DNA of 13,038 nucleotides from BMS3ABIN04 sp965554225 (GCA_965554225.1 CBEVZC010000086.1:1-13038); one strand, 5' to 3'. Numbered from the stretch's first letter, positions 1 to 8,650 are shown. Notes: generated by a model from the letters alone, not told the origin. Numbers and translations: made by a program.

Positions 1-672
1 TTTTTATATTTTTTTGTAAAAGGCTGGAAGCAGGCAAACAGCGAAACAAAAGTTTTATTTCGAAAACTTCAACTGGCGCTTATTCCCCAATTATTTTTAT
101 TGTTTTTAGGCTCTACGTTTTTCATTGAATTAGGAAGCTTTCAAATACCTCTTTTCTGGGGATTAGCATTTCCGGTAGGATTAGCTTTATCAAATGTAAA
201 ATTATATATCCCGAAAGTTATTTTACCGCTCTTAGGTTCAATTATTCTAACTATTGTTTTGTGGCAGTTACCCGATAGAATCATGGCAATTGACAGGCAT
301 GATGCGGGAGAATGGTTGAAAGCAAACCGTTACACAAAAATTAAAGTTATTGGAGATTGGTATTCAAGCATTGCGGTTCTTTTAGAAAGAAATAATTGGA
401 ATTTTAAAATATTATCAAACGACTATTTTGATAGATCCTACCCAATCGACGATGATTTTCTTGCTACCGGAGAGGACTCTGTGATAATTGTTTGCAGTAA
501 GAAACCAAAATTAAGAAAACTAGTTTCTAAATTACCTATAGAAGGTTTTAGACTAAATATTTATAACCCTATTACGGTATTAAAATCGGGCCGAACTACA
601 AAAATTTATGAAAATGATTCTGTTATTTTATATAAATGGGAAAAATATCATTCTTTAATATCAAAAAATTAA
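1..672 (+). CDS. C-terminal part of a membrane glycosyltransferase-like protein (GT-C / family 39 type), 5' end outside the window
   Basis: The frame is open from base 1 to the TAA at 670-672 with no stop, so this is the 3' end of a larger gene; a TTG at 100 is only an internal codon. The visible 223 residues begin with two or three hydrophobic stretches (around bases 76-150 and 154-280, rich in Leu, Ile and Phe), followed by a soluble tail of about 125 residues. The join reads 'DRHDAGEWLKAN', which resembles the point where the last membrane helix of GT39/ArnT-like GT-C enzymes passes into the periplasmic C-terminal domain. Enzymes of that class transfer sugars from polyprenyl-phosphate donors at the outer face of the inner membrane. 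The catalytic N-terminal loop is not in the window, so the family is inferred from the tail and from the polysaccharide context. An O-antigen polymerase-like or plain membrane protein remains possible. The next gene starts 29 bases downstream. Confidence 0.55.
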   Translation, partial: FLYFFVKGWKQANSETKVLFRKLQLALIPQLFLLFLGSTFFIELGSFQIPLFWGLAFPVGLALSNVKLYIPKVILPLLGSIILTIVLWQLPDRIMAIDRHDAGEWLKANRYTKIKVIGDWYSSIAVLLERNNWNFKILSNDYFDRSYPIDDDFLATGEDSVIIVCSKKPKLRKLVSKLPIEGFRLNIYNPITVLKSGRTTKIYENDSVILYKWEKYHSLISKN

Positions 673-701
673 ATTGAAGTTTATATAACATTAGGAAACT
701 T

Positions 702-1817
702 ATGGAACCCAAAAATAATATGAAGGGAAAGAACAAAATCTCAATTTGGATTGATCTGGAAAATTCTCCACATGTCCCCTTCTTTGTTCCTATTATTAAG
801 AGATTAAAAAATGAAGGATATAATATTCTAGTTACTGCCCGGGGTCAATCTCATACTTTTGAACTTGCCGATTACTATAAATTAGATTACCATGCAATAG
901 GTAAACATTATGGCAAAAACAGATTTTTAAAAGCATTCGGACTCGTTTCTAGAGCAATAAGACTTATGCCTTTGGTTTTAAAACAAAGACCAATAATAGC
1001 TATATCTCATATTTCAAGGACCCAAATATTATTGTCTTATTTTTTGAGAATCCCCAGCATTATATTCCTTGATTATGAGTATGTTCAATCTCTTTCATTT
1101 GTTAAGCCTCATACAGTTTATATTCCTGATGTAGTAGATACTAAAAAGTTAAAATCATTCCATTGCGATGTAAAAACATATAAAGGAATTAAAGAAGATA
1201 TTTATGTACCCGCATTTCAGCCGGATCCCTCAATAGTTGAAAAGTTGGGAATAAATACTGATAAAATAATTTGTGTCTTACGTCCGCCTGCAAGCGACGC
1301 ACATTATCATAACCCAAAGAGCGATGTACTTTTTGAAGAAACGGTAAATTATTTTTCTACAATACCGGAAATTTTGATGGTATTATTACCGCGAGATGAG
1401 CATCAGAAAAATATTATTAGCAACAAGTGGTTATCTAAAATTCAAGAAGGCAAAATAATAATACCCGACCATGTTGTTAACGCATTAAACTTAATGTGGC
1501 ACTCAGATTTAGTAATTAGCGGTGGCGGAACAATGAATCGTGAAGCAGCTGCTCTTGGTATTCCTGTCTATACAATTTTTCAAGGGAAAATTGGAGCTGT
1601 TGACAGATACTTAGCGAAAGAAAACAGATTAAAAATTATTACTTCGGTAAATGAAATTCATAAAGTAATTGAAGTGAAAAAGTGGGATAGACCCGAAAGT
1701 TTTAATTACAAAGAAACGTTAACACTTTCTAATATCATTCAAGAATTAAATCAAATTATTTATAAAATAAACGCTATTAAATCCGGTAAATATAATGAAC
1801 AATACGGCTCTTTCTAA
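702..1817 (+). CDS. DUF354 family protein, predicted GT-B-like fold
   Basis: The 371-residue protein opens with the motif IWIDLENSPHVPFF (residues 15-28), typical of DUF354, a family found in polysaccharide loci of bacteria and archaea and of unproven function. The C-terminal half carries a glycine-rich block, GGGTMNREAAALGIPVYT (about residues 274-291). It looks like the nucleotide-binding segment of UDP-GlcNAc 2-epimerases and GT-B glycosyltransferases (compare the SGGxQEE block of the epimerase at the right edge of this window). No signal peptide or membrane segment is evident, so it is probably cytoplasmic. The ATG at 702 has AGGA at 693-696, five bases upstream; a second in-frame ATG at 720 is possible and would keep the whole domain. 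The gene follows the membrane glycosyltransferase end by 29 bases, and its end overlaps the next gene by 23 bases, suggesting translational coupling. A nucleotide-sugar epimerase or glycosyltransferase role is inference. Confidence 0.8.
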   Translation: MEPKNNMKGKNKISIWIDLENSPHVPFFVPIIKRLKNEGYNILVTARGQSHTFELADYYKLDYHAIGKHYGKNRFLKAFGLVSRAIRLMPLVLKQRPIIAISHISRTQILLSYFLRIPSIIFLDYEYVQSLSFVKPHTVYIPDVVDTKKLKSFHCDVKTYKGIKEDIYVPAFQPDPSIVEKLGINTDKIICVLRPPASDAHYHNPKSDVLFEETVNYFSTIPEILMVLLPRDEHQKNIISNKWLSKIQEGKIIIPDHVVNALNLMWHSDLVISGGGTMNREAAALGIPVYTIFQGKIGAVDRYLAKENRLKIITSVNEIHKVIEVKKWDRPESFNYKETLTLSNIIQELNQIIYKINAIKSGKYNEQYGSF

Positions 1818-3006
1818 ATTTGAAAACACTTTGGATAACAATTATACAAATAATATCAAAACTATTGTTCAGTTGTCGTTAGATGCTCTGAACGAAATGT
1901 ACATTCCCGACAAAAAAGTTTTTTATGAAAAGAAAAAGTTGGTTGACGGAAAGATTGTATTTATCGGTGAGTCAATTAGGTACACTCTAATAAATTTGCT
2001 GGGACTTCACAAAGCTTCACAATATGGTTTGAAAATAGATTTTGAACTAAATGAAATATTAGATTACCATATTGAAAATATTCAAAAAATAAAAAGTATA
2101 GGCGATATTGGACTCCTACTTTGGAATTGTTCAATAATTGCTCCTGATAAAATAATTAAAATCTTACCAAAAATAAATTTTGCGTCTGTACTTTCAGACT
2201 ATCCAGATGCTCAAAAAGGTTTTACAAATGAATTAGCTTGGTTATTAATTGGTCTAATTTCTGCATCCACGTTTAATAGTAGTTTTACTTCAGTTATAAA
2301 TAAACTCCCTCATGAAGTTTACAAAATATTAAGAAACAACTATGGCGGACATGGTATATTTTCTCATTCAACAATAAGGGGACTGAAAACATTTTCCCGA
2401 AGTAGAGTAGGTTCATTCGCAGATCAAGTATACCCTATCTATGCTTTAACAATGTATTCCCAAGCGTTTCATAACGAAGAAGCATTATTGGTTGCTAAAG
2501 AATGTGGGGAAACTATTGTAGAGCATCAAGGAGAACAAGGAGAATGGTGGTGGCATTACGACTCTCTAACAGGTAAAATTTTAAGTAAATATCCCGCATA
2601 TACAGTTCACCAAGATTCAATGGCAGAATTAGCATTAAATATGCTGGGAAAAGCTATAAATCGTAATTTTTCTGAAGAGTTATTGAAGGGAGCACGTTGG
2701 ATGAACGGCAACAATGTTATGAATAAAGTAATGTTTGATTTTGATAATAGAATGATTTACAGAAGAATTTCTCCCTTAAAAGTTAATAGAATGACTAACG
2801 TAATTTTTTCCTTACTAGGAAAAGAAAAAATGCCAAACAAGAATTCTTTAAGGATTTTATATGAAACATGGTCATATCATTTTGGCTGGATTCTTTTTGC
2901 TCATTCAAATGTTATGAGGAAAAATGATGAAATCGAGGAAAAATCGAATGATCCGGTAATGGATAAAGATAAGCATAATCCAACTATATTTTCAATAAAT
3001 GACTAA
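1795..3006 (+). CDS. Uncharacterised helical protein with EWWWHYD motif, probable alpha/alpha-toroid fold
   Basis: I do not recognise a named function. The 403-residue protein has no signal peptide or membrane helix and appears built of paired helices, as in six-hairpin glycosidase or terpene-cyclase-like toroids. Three aromatic/acidic blocks look like a conserved active or binding surface: SFADQVYPIYAL (residues 207-218), EWWWHYD (250-256) and YPAYTVHQDSMA (266-277). The C-terminal 30 residues are charged and look disordered. From memory, similar proteins sit in exopolysaccharide clusters and are sometimes mislabelled as delta-aminolevulinic acid dehydratase; nothing here supports that activity. 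The start ATG at 1795 lies inside the end of the DUF354 gene, with only a weak GG-containing upstream sequence, consistent with coupled translation. A role in sugar or glycan chemistry, perhaps hydrolysis, lyase action or binding, is inferred only from fold impression and context. Confidence 0.7.
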   Translation: MNNTALSKFENTLDNNYTNNIKTIVQLSLDALNEMYIPDKKVFYEKKKLVDGKIVFIGESIRYTLINLLGLHKASQYGLKIDFELNEILDYHIENIQKIKSIGDIGLLLWNCSIIAPDKIIKILPKINFASVLSDYPDAQKGFTNELAWLLIGLISASTFNSSFTSVINKLPHEVYKILRNNYGGHGIFSHSTIRGLKTFSRSRVGSFADQVYPIYALTMYSQAFHNEEALLVAKECGETIVEHQGEQGEWWWHYDSLTGKILSKYPAYTVHQDSMAELALNMLGKAINRNFSEELLKGARWMNGNNVMNKVMFDFDNRMIYRRISPLKVNRMTNVIFSLLGKEKMPNKNSLRILYETWSYHFGWILFAHSNVMRKNDEIEEKSNDPVMDKDKHNPTIFSIND

Positions 3007-3080
3007 TTTTGAACTAATGTTTATTAAAAACATAAGTTAACGAACTTTAAAATTATCTTATAGCATAATAATTTAAAAAC

Positions 3081-4562
3081 ATGAATTTAAGAGTATTTGG
3101 ACAAAACGCAATAATTTATACAATCGGCTCAACTGTGCTCCGGTTCACTGCGTTCTTAATGCTCCCGCTTTATACTCATTTTTTAACTAAAAGTGATTTT
3201 GGTCTGTTCCAAACTTTATTGCTAACCATTCAAATAATGATTACTATTGTTGATGTAGGAGTAAGAAGCGGGATTGTTAGGTTTTTAAGCGAATATGAAA
3301 AAAATAATAAGCTTAATAAATTGCTAGGAAGCGCTCTTGCAATCAATTTATCCAGCGGAATACTACTTATATTAGCTTCTTTAAGTATTCTTGTTCCTAT
3401 TTTTCGACTAATTGTACCGCAAGGAGATATAACTTTATTGATATTTCTTACCTCACTCGCAGCTGTTTTCCAGACACTTTCAATAAATATTATGGCATAT
3501 TACAGAGCCCGAAATGAGGGATTAAAATATATGCTCTATAGTCTTGGAGCGGCAGTAATCTTGATAGTTACAAATGTTATATTTTTAATTCTCTTAAAAA
3601 TGAATTTGGAAGGAGCATTATTAGCACAGGTAATAACCTACGCATCAGTCTGGTTTGTCGCATCAATAATTATTTTTTCAAGACACGGTATTTCTATTTC
3701 AAAACCAATAGTACAAAAATTATTCAAGTTCGGCGCTCCTTTGGTTTTTGCAATGTCCGGGGATTTAATAACAAATACTACTGCAGTATATTTTTTAACT
3801 TATTTCCGGGGCTTAGAAGCAGTTGCAATTTATGCGCTCGCTTTTAAAATTGCTCAGATTGCAAATATGAGCGTTATCGGTCCATTTCAAATGGCATACG
3901 AGCCCTTTGTTTTTTCACATAAAGACGATCCGGAAATTAAAAGAACAATTGCTAAACTGTTATCTTATTTATTAATAGTTTTTTCAATTGTCAGTTTTGG
4001 AATTGTGTATTTTTTTAGGGATTTAACCTCAGTAATATTCTCTAATTCTTATAAAGATTCTTATTTACTTTTATTTTTTATTTTACCCGGCATGGGCTTT
4101 ATGGGTCTTCAATATGTAGCCCAATCATTACTTCATATTAAGAATAAAACCCACATAACGGGGGTTACAATAGCAACCGTAACTTTTGTAAGTCTTTTCT
4201 TAAACTACTTTTTTATTAAAATGTGGGGAATTTACGGAATAATATCAACTTACAATATAATAATGATAAGTACCGCTTTAATTTTATTAGCCTTTGGAAT
4301 GAAAGTTTTCCCGATTAAGCTTGAAATGAAACGATTATTAATTGGTGGTACAATCTTTGTTCTTCTGCTAAGTTCTGTATACTTGTTAAGAAATACTCCG
4401 GCATTTATTTTTTATTCTGTACCAATATTATTATTTGCAATAATCATATTTTACTTGTTCATAGGAAATTTTTTCAATAATAAAGAAAAAACTGTTTTAA
4501 ACGAATATTTAAATAAAATTGGTTTACCATTAATTTTTAGACAATCAATAGAGTTAGTTTAG
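3081..4562 (+). CDS. Wzx-type oligosaccharide flippase (MOP/MATE superfamily polysaccharide biosynthesis protein)
   Basis: The 493-residue protein is hydrophobic throughout, with about 12-14 probable membrane helices. Its N-terminus (FGQNAIIYTIGSTVLRFTAF, residues 6-25), followed by a 'PLYTHFLTKSDFG' turn, is characteristic of Wzx/MOP-family exporters. The length is also typical (about 420-500 residues). Such proteins flip undecaprenyl-diphosphate-linked repeat units from the cytoplasmic to the periplasmic face of the inner membrane for polymerisation. The start ATG at 3081 lacks a clear Shine-Dalgarno; the leader is A-rich (AATTTAAAAAC). A 74-base AT-rich gap separates it from the toroid-like gene, and I could not identify a convincing promoter there. 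The TAG stop at 4560-4562 is directly followed, in the same frame, by the polymerase-like gene, fitting a Wzx/Wzy pair. Substrate specificity cannot be read from the sequence. Confidence 0.88.
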   Translation: MNLRVFGQNAIIYTIGSTVLRFTAFLMLPLYTHFLTKSDFGLFQTLLLTIQIMITIVDVGVRSGIVRFLSEYEKNNKLNKLLGSALAINLSSGILLILASLSILVPIFRLIVPQGDITLLIFLTSLAAVFQTLSINIMAYYRARNEGLKYMLYSLGAAVILIVTNVIFLILLKMNLEGALLAQVITYASVWFVASIIIFSRHGISISKPIVQKLFKFGAPLVFAMSGDLITNTTAVYFLTYFRGLEAVAIYALAFKIAQIANMSVIGPFQMAYEPFVFSHKDDPEIKRTIAKLLSYLLIVFSIVSFGIVYFFRDLTSVIFSNSYKDSYLLLFFILPGMGFMGLQYVAQSLLHIKNKTHITGVTIATVTFVSLFLNYFFIKMWGIYGIISTYNIIMISTALILLAFGMKVFPIKLEMKRLLIGGTIFVLLLSSVYLLRNTPAFIFYSVPILLFAIIIFYLFIGNFFNNKEKTVLNEYLNKIGLPLIFRQSIELV

Positions 4563-5930
4563 TTGCCGAAAGATTTATATATATTGTTTCAATTAATAAC
4601 GGTTAGTATTCTAGGAATCGTGATGATGTATGTGTTTTATAAGCACTATATTATTGCAATCGGTTTTTTTATACTAACTCCTCTTTTCTCAGCTATTACA
4701 TACGTAAATAAAGAAGAATGGATTAATGTTGAACTAGCAACAGGTTTACAAGGTTACATAAGAGCAGGAATTCTTTTATCACTAGGAATAGTCGGAATTT
4801 TATATTTTGTCACACACTGGAATAAGCATAAAGGGAAACTCCCAATCCATTTCCTTGTATTAAGTATTTTCCTTTTATTTGCAATTATTTCAATTTCTTA
4901 TTCTGTTGACAGGCGCTATACTACAATTCGGGCATTTCTATTTTTAGCTACTTCAGGATTTTTAGTAGGGTTATATACTTGGCTTGATAGTAAAAAGAGA
5001 TTTGAGCAGCTTTTTAATTTACTTTTTTACTATGTTCTTATTCTATCCTTGGTTACAATATTTCTTGTAATATTTGAGCCATCAAGAGCTTGGTGGTGGA
5101 AAGGACCTAATAGATTATTAGGTATGTGGGATCATCCGGCAGTCTTAGGTGCCTTCTGCATGATCTCTTATCCAATCTTAATTTGGAAATTTACTAAGGT
5201 CGGCTGGAAAGGTAAAACATTTATTGGACTACTTCTTATTATTACATTCTTCTTCCATGTTGCTTCCGGTTCCAGAACAACTCTAGGAACTGCGCTTTTC
5301 GGTTTTATTCTTTGGTTAATAATAACTAAAAAGTTTAAGGAATTAATTGTAGCATCTATTTTAGTCTCTATTTTCTTTATCGGCATTGCAACATCGGCTC
5401 CGGCCAGTATGAAACGGGATAAAAGCAAGGGAATATTTTTCTTAACCGAAAGAGATTTAATTTGGAAAGGCGCAATAAAAATTATTGAAGAAAGTCCTTT
5501 AATCGGTTACGGATATCGCGTTGAAGCAAAAATATTCGATAATCAAAAAGTTTATGACATATCAGACTTGTTTTTTATTGCCACGGCGCAGCAGCCATTA
5601 CACAGCGGTTATATTTCTATCGCAGCCGGAGGCGGATTAATTGGACTAATTTTATGGTTAACACTTTTAACTATACCAATATATAAATCACTGCGCTCCA
5701 ATCTAACAATTGAAAAAGGGGCTGTTGCACTAATAATGATTATGTTAATGATAACAAATCTTACTGAAACTGCTCTGACAGGCTATCAATCGCTTACAGA
5801 TATAATGTTTTGGATTGCGTGGGTTGTAGGAGGTAAAATTTATAAATTTGACGAAGATTTTACCAAGTCGACTAAAGAAGATGAAAACGAAAATTTCGAA
5901 TTACTGGGGGAACTAGCCGATGAGAAATAG
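4563..5930 (+). CDS. O-antigen ligase / Wzy-type polymerase family membrane protein
   Basis: The 455-residue protein has roughly ten to twelve hydrophobic segments and the hallmarks of the Wzy_C/O-antigen ligase family: the central SGSRTTLG block with a conserved Arg at residue 238, the upstream GPNRLLGMWDHPAVLG block, and the periplasmic motif LHSGYISIAAGGGLIGL containing His 347. Members join or polymerise lipid-linked glycan units on the periplasmic side of the inner membrane; the sequence alone cannot separate ligase from polymerase, although the adjacent flippase favours a Wzy role. The start is uncertain. TTG at 4563 follows the upstream TAG with no gap, while ATG 4623 (with ATG 4626 beside it) has AGGA at 4613-4616, six bases upstream. 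The later start would shorten the first membrane helix. The charged C-terminal tail (about residues 428-455, Asp/Glu/Lys-rich) is probably cytoplasmic. The 3' end overlaps the next gene by 11 bases. Confidence 0.85.
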   Translation: MPKDLYILFQLITVSILGIVMMYVFYKHYIIAIGFFILTPLFSAITYVNKEEWINVELATGLQGYIRAGILLSLGIVGILYFVTHWNKHKGKLPIHFLVLSIFLLFAIISISYSVDRRYTTIRAFLFLATSGFLVGLYTWLDSKKRFEQLFNLLFYYVLILSLVTIFLVIFEPSRAWWWKGPNRLLGMWDHPAVLGAFCMISYPILIWKFTKVGWKGKTFIGLLLIITFFFHVASGSRTTLGTALFGFILWLIITKKFKELIVASILVSIFFIGIATSAPASMKRDKSKGIFFLTERDLIWKGAIKIIEESPLIGYGYRVEAKIFDNQKVYDISDLFFIATAQQPLHSGYISIAAGGGLIGLILWLTLLTIPIYKSLRSNLTIEKGAVALIMIMLMITNLTETALTGYQSLTDIMFWIAWVVGGKIYKFDEDFTKSTKEDENENFELLGELADEK

Positions 5931-6786
5931 ATACATACTAATTACACCGGCCAAGGATGAAGATAAATATATAGAAACAACTATTAAATCAATAGTTAGC
6001 CAAACAATTGCTCCATTAAAGTGGATTATTGTTAGTGACGGATCCACAGACAAAACGGATGAAATAGTTAAAAAATATATTAGTGAATATCCATACATCC
6101 AGTTGCTAAGTTTGCCTCCAAGGAAAGAACGTAACTTTGGAGCACAAGCAAGGGCTTTTAATAAAGGTTACGAACTTGTTAAAATTTTAGATTTTGACTT
6201 CATTGGAAATTTAGATGCTGATATTTCGTATGATCCGGATTATATGGAAAAGATATTAAAGAAGTTTGAAGAAAACAGCAAACTGGGATTGGCCGGGGGG
6301 TTTATTTATGAAAAAGATCATGGAGTTTTCAAAAATCGCAATGTAAATAGAACATGGTCCATCGCAAATGCCGTACAACTTTTTAGGAAACAATGCTTTG
6401 AAGATATTGGCGGATATACTCCAATTAAATACGGCGGACATGATTGGGTTGCAGAAACAAAAGCCAGGATTAAAGGATGGGAAACACAATCATTTCCCAA
6501 CTTAAAGGCTTATCATCATAGAAGAACAAATGCGGCGGAAGGCAGTGCTTTCGGACCTCTTTATCGACAAGGGAAAATGGATTATAGTCTTGGTAGTCAC
6601 CCGTTATTTGAAATTGTAAAATGCTTTAGAAGATTTTATGTAAGACCATTTATATTGAGCAGTTTTACCAGATTATGCGGTTTTATAGTGGCGGTTATTA
6701 AGCACGAAGAAAGGGCGGTTTCACCCGAGTTTATGGAATATTTAAAGAAAGAACAACTAGCAAGATTAAAGTTTTTCAAAGTTTAA
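5920..6786 (+). CDS. Family 2 glycosyltransferase (GT-A fold)
   Basis: The 288-residue protein shows the GT2 layout: N-terminal ILITPAKDEDKYIETTIKSI (residues 6-25), the nucleotide-binding VSDGSTDKT (38-46), a metal-binding DxD as NLDADI with D99 and D101, and the later GGHDWVAE block (172-179), whose Asp sits where the catalytic base of GT2 enzymes is found. It should transfer a sugar from a nucleotide donor to the growing lipid-linked oligosaccharide at the cytoplasmic membrane face. The C-terminal 80 residues are basic and moderately hydrophobic (FRRFYVRPFILSSFTRLCG), possibly a membrane-contact region, but I see no clear transmembrane helix. The ATG at 5920 lies within the previous gene, with GGGGGA at 5906-5911 as ribosome binding site, so the two are probably translated together. 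The deacetylase gene starts four bases after the stop. Donor and acceptor are unknown. Confidence 0.9.
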   Translation: MRNRYILITPAKDEDKYIETTIKSIVSQTIAPLKWIIVSDGSTDKTDEIVKKYISEYPYIQLLSLPPRKERNFGAQARAFNKGYELVKILDFDFIGNLDADISYDPDYMEKILKKFEENSKLGLAGGFIYEKDHGVFKNRNVNRTWSIANAVQLFRKQCFEDIGGYTPIKYGGHDWVAETKARIKGWETQSFPNLKAYHHRRTNAAEGSAFGPLYRQGKMDYSLGSHPLFEIVKCFRRFYVRPFILSSFTRLCGFIVAVIKHEERAVSPEFMEYLKKEQLARLKFFKV

Positions 6787-6790
6787 TGAA

Positions 6791-7609
6791 ATGGATATGC
6801 TGAGATATTTAAAACTATTCCTCACTATTTTATTTTTTATTAAAGAAAAAATAAAATCCGGTTTTCTATCTATATTGGGAAAAGATGCACCTGGTAAATT
6901 AGTTATTTTATATTATCATTCCATTTTACCTGCGGAAAGAAAAAATTTTGCAAAACAAATGGAATTACTAAAAAATCTTACAATTCCAATTGATTTAAGA
7001 AATGACACCGAGTTAAAACCAAACAAAGTTTACAGTGCAGTTACTTTTGACGACGGATTTAGAAATAATTTAACAATCGCATTACCTGAGTTAAAGAAAA
7101 GAAATATTCCATTCACAATATTTTTTACAACAAAAAATTTCGGTGAAAAACCAAAGTGGAAATATAACCCGGTTACACCGGATATGTACGAAAACATTAT
7201 GACTATTGATGAAATGAAAAGTTTACCATCAGAATTAGTTGCGATTGGCTCGCATACAGTATCTCATTCAAAATTAGGTCTTGCTGATACAAAGAAAATA
7301 GAATATGAATTAACTGAATCAAAAAAGACTTTAGAGGGTTCCCTTAACACTGAAATTACTTTATTTAGTTTCCCAAACGGTAGTGTTAGCAAAGATGCAA
7401 TTAACATTGCGTTAAAATCAGGATATAAAAAATTGTTTACAATTGAACCTTATGTGAACAATGATTATTCAAAGCAATACTTATTCGGAAGATTTCAAAC
7501 AAGTACTTCAGAAAGCACCCTTGAATTTAAATTAAGACTATTAGGTTATTTCCGTTGGCTGGAAAACGCCTCAAAATTGAAAAGAAAACTTAAACCAATA
7601 TATCAATGA
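6791..7609 (+). CDS. Polysaccharide deacetylase family protein (NodB homology domain)
   Basis: The 272-residue protein has the NodB/carbohydrate esterase 4 signature: LVILYYHSI (37-45), motif 1 TFDDG with D87 and D88, and motif 2 SHTVSH with metal-binding H155 and H159. These enzymes remove N-acetyl groups from amino sugars using a divalent metal held by one Asp and two His. Motif 3 is changed: instead of the usual Arg/Pro/Tyr-Gly arrangement it reads SFPNG (193-197), so substrate contacts may differ. There is no cleavable signal peptide. A short hydrophobic stretch (YLKLFLTILFFI, residues 6-17) is followed by lysines and could be a membrane-associated helix, which leaves the compartment undecided. 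The ATG at 6791 is chosen because it follows the glycosyltransferase stop by four bases; a Met at residue 3 is an alternative. The next gene is in the same frame, 15 bases on. Confidence 0.85.
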   Translation: MDMLRYLKLFLTILFFIKEKIKSGFLSILGKDAPGKLVILYYHSILPAERKNFAKQMELLKNLTIPIDLRNDTELKPNKVYSAVTFDDGFRNNLTIALPELKKRNIPFTIFFTTKNFGEKPKWKYNPVTPDMYENIMTIDEMKSLPSELVAIGSHTVSHSKLGLADTKKIEYELTESKKTLEGSLNTEITLFSFPNGSVSKDAINIALKSGYKKLFTIEPYVNNDYSKQYLFGRFQTSTSESTLEFKLRLLGYFRWLENASKLKRKLKPIYQ

Positions 7610-7624
7610 ATCTTTTAATTTGTT

Positions 7625-8650
7625 ATGAAATCAAATATTAAAATAGAAAGCTTTAAACGTTCTTCTGATGCATGGGAAAAAATATTAAATAATTTTGATG
7701 ATGCTAATATTTATCAAACTACCGAATTTGCAGAAAATTCAAGATACGGCAAAGATATTGAACATTTTGTAGTTTCAAAAGGAAATGAAGTTCTTGGAAT
7801 AGCTTTGGTACGCATTTATACTTTGCCAATTATCAATAGAGGAACAGCTTATATTCGATGGGGACCATTATGGAAGATTAAAGATAAACCGGTTAACTTA
7901 GATAATTTTACATTAGTTTTAGCAGCACTTTGGAACGAATATGTAACTAAAAGAAAACTCCAATTGAATATATTCCCTAATATTTTTAAGGGGAAAAACG
8001 ACAATTTAATACCCATTCTAACCGGGATTGGATTTAATCCGAAAGCATATGATAATCTATACAAGACTATTCATCTGGATCTATCACCTACTTTAGAAGA
8101 GTTAAAAAAGAAGTTTAGAAAAAAATGGAGATATGAACTTAATAAATCAGAGAAAAAAGAATTAACTATTGTGAGTGGGAAGGATATAAAATACTTTAAT
8201 ATATTCTTAAAACTCTACAAAGAAATGCAGCAAAAAAAACAATTTGAAGAGCATATTGATGTTGAATCATTTAAACTAATTCAACAGAGTTTACCGGATT
8301 TGCTTAAGATGAATATCTTCCTTGCTTTTCATAAAGATGAACCCATTGCAGCTTTGGTTGGGACAAATATTGGAGACATAGGAATATACTTGCTGGGCGC
8401 ATCGGTTAATAAAGGAAGAGAATTAGGAGCATCTTATCAACTTCAATGGCACATGCTTAGCTGGTTGAAAGAATCGGGATGTAAATATTACGATTTAGGC
8501 GGTATTGATCCTGAAGAAGCACCGGGTGTTACAAAATTTAAAACCGGATTAGGCGGAGAAATACTAACATCATACGGAGAATTTGGCGCTGTAACTAACA
8601 CTATGAGTAAAGGATTGGTATTGTTGGGGAGTAAACTAAAATCGAAATAA
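7625..8650 (+). CDS. FemAB/GNAT-type aminoacyl- or acyltransferase
   Basis: The 341-residue protein has the double-GNAT organisation of the FemAB family. In the centre is KFRKKWRYELNKSEKKEL (around W168), the basic segment that in this family precedes the second acyltransferase domain. Near the end is KYYDLGGIDPEEAPGV (D290-G293), followed by TKFKTGLGGE, a signature of FemAB-like proteins. FemABX proteins add amino acids from aminoacyl-tRNA to lipid II, whereas many relatives in polysaccharide loci are thought to acylate or aminoacylate glycans; no signal peptide is present, so it should act on a lipid-linked precursor from the cytoplasm. ATG 7625 is the first possible start because TAA at 7616-7618 and the upstream TGA are in the same frame. 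It is most likely cotranscribed with the deacetylase and glycosyltransferase. Two more distant relatives lie on the opposite strand (9768-12209). The transferred group is unknown. Confidence 0.85.
   Translation: MKSNIKIESFKRSSDAWEKILNNFDDANIYQTTEFAENSRYGKDIEHFVVSKGNEVLGIALVRIYTLPIINRGTAYIRWGPLWKIKDKPVNLDNFTLVLAALWNEYVTKRKLQLNIFPNIFKGKNDNLIPILTGIGFNPKAYDNLYKTIHLDLSPTLEELKKKFRKKWRYELNKSEKKELTIVSGKDIKYFNIFLKLYKEMQQKKQFEEHIDVESFKLIQQSLPDLLKMNIFLAFHKDEPIAALVGTNIGDIGIYLLGASVNKGRELGASYQLQWHMLSWLKESGCKYYDLGGIDPEEAPGVTKFKTGLGGEILTSYGEFGAVTNTMSKGLVLLGSKLKSK

Noticed and set aside
3034..3049. Small inverted repeat AAGTT-AACG-AACTT between the toroid-like gene and the flippase
   Set aside because: The stem is only five base pairs, A/T-rich and without a T run, too weak to call a terminator or operator.
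5168..5428. Antisense open frame inside the polymerase gene
   Set aside because: It lies wholly within a well-supported membrane protein gene on the other strand, has no recognisable domain and no ribosome binding site.
6256..6500. Two overlapping antisense frames inside the family 2 glycosyltransferase
   Set aside because: Both are short, mutually overlapping and opposite a gene with intact DGS and DxD motifs.
6791..8650. Exosortase (XrtA/PEP-CTERM) associated exopolysaccharide cluster, suggested by a deacetylase next to a FemAB gene
   Set aside because: No exosortase, PEP-CTERM protein or other marker of that system is in the window, and deacetylase/FemAB pairs also occur in ordinary polysaccharide loci.
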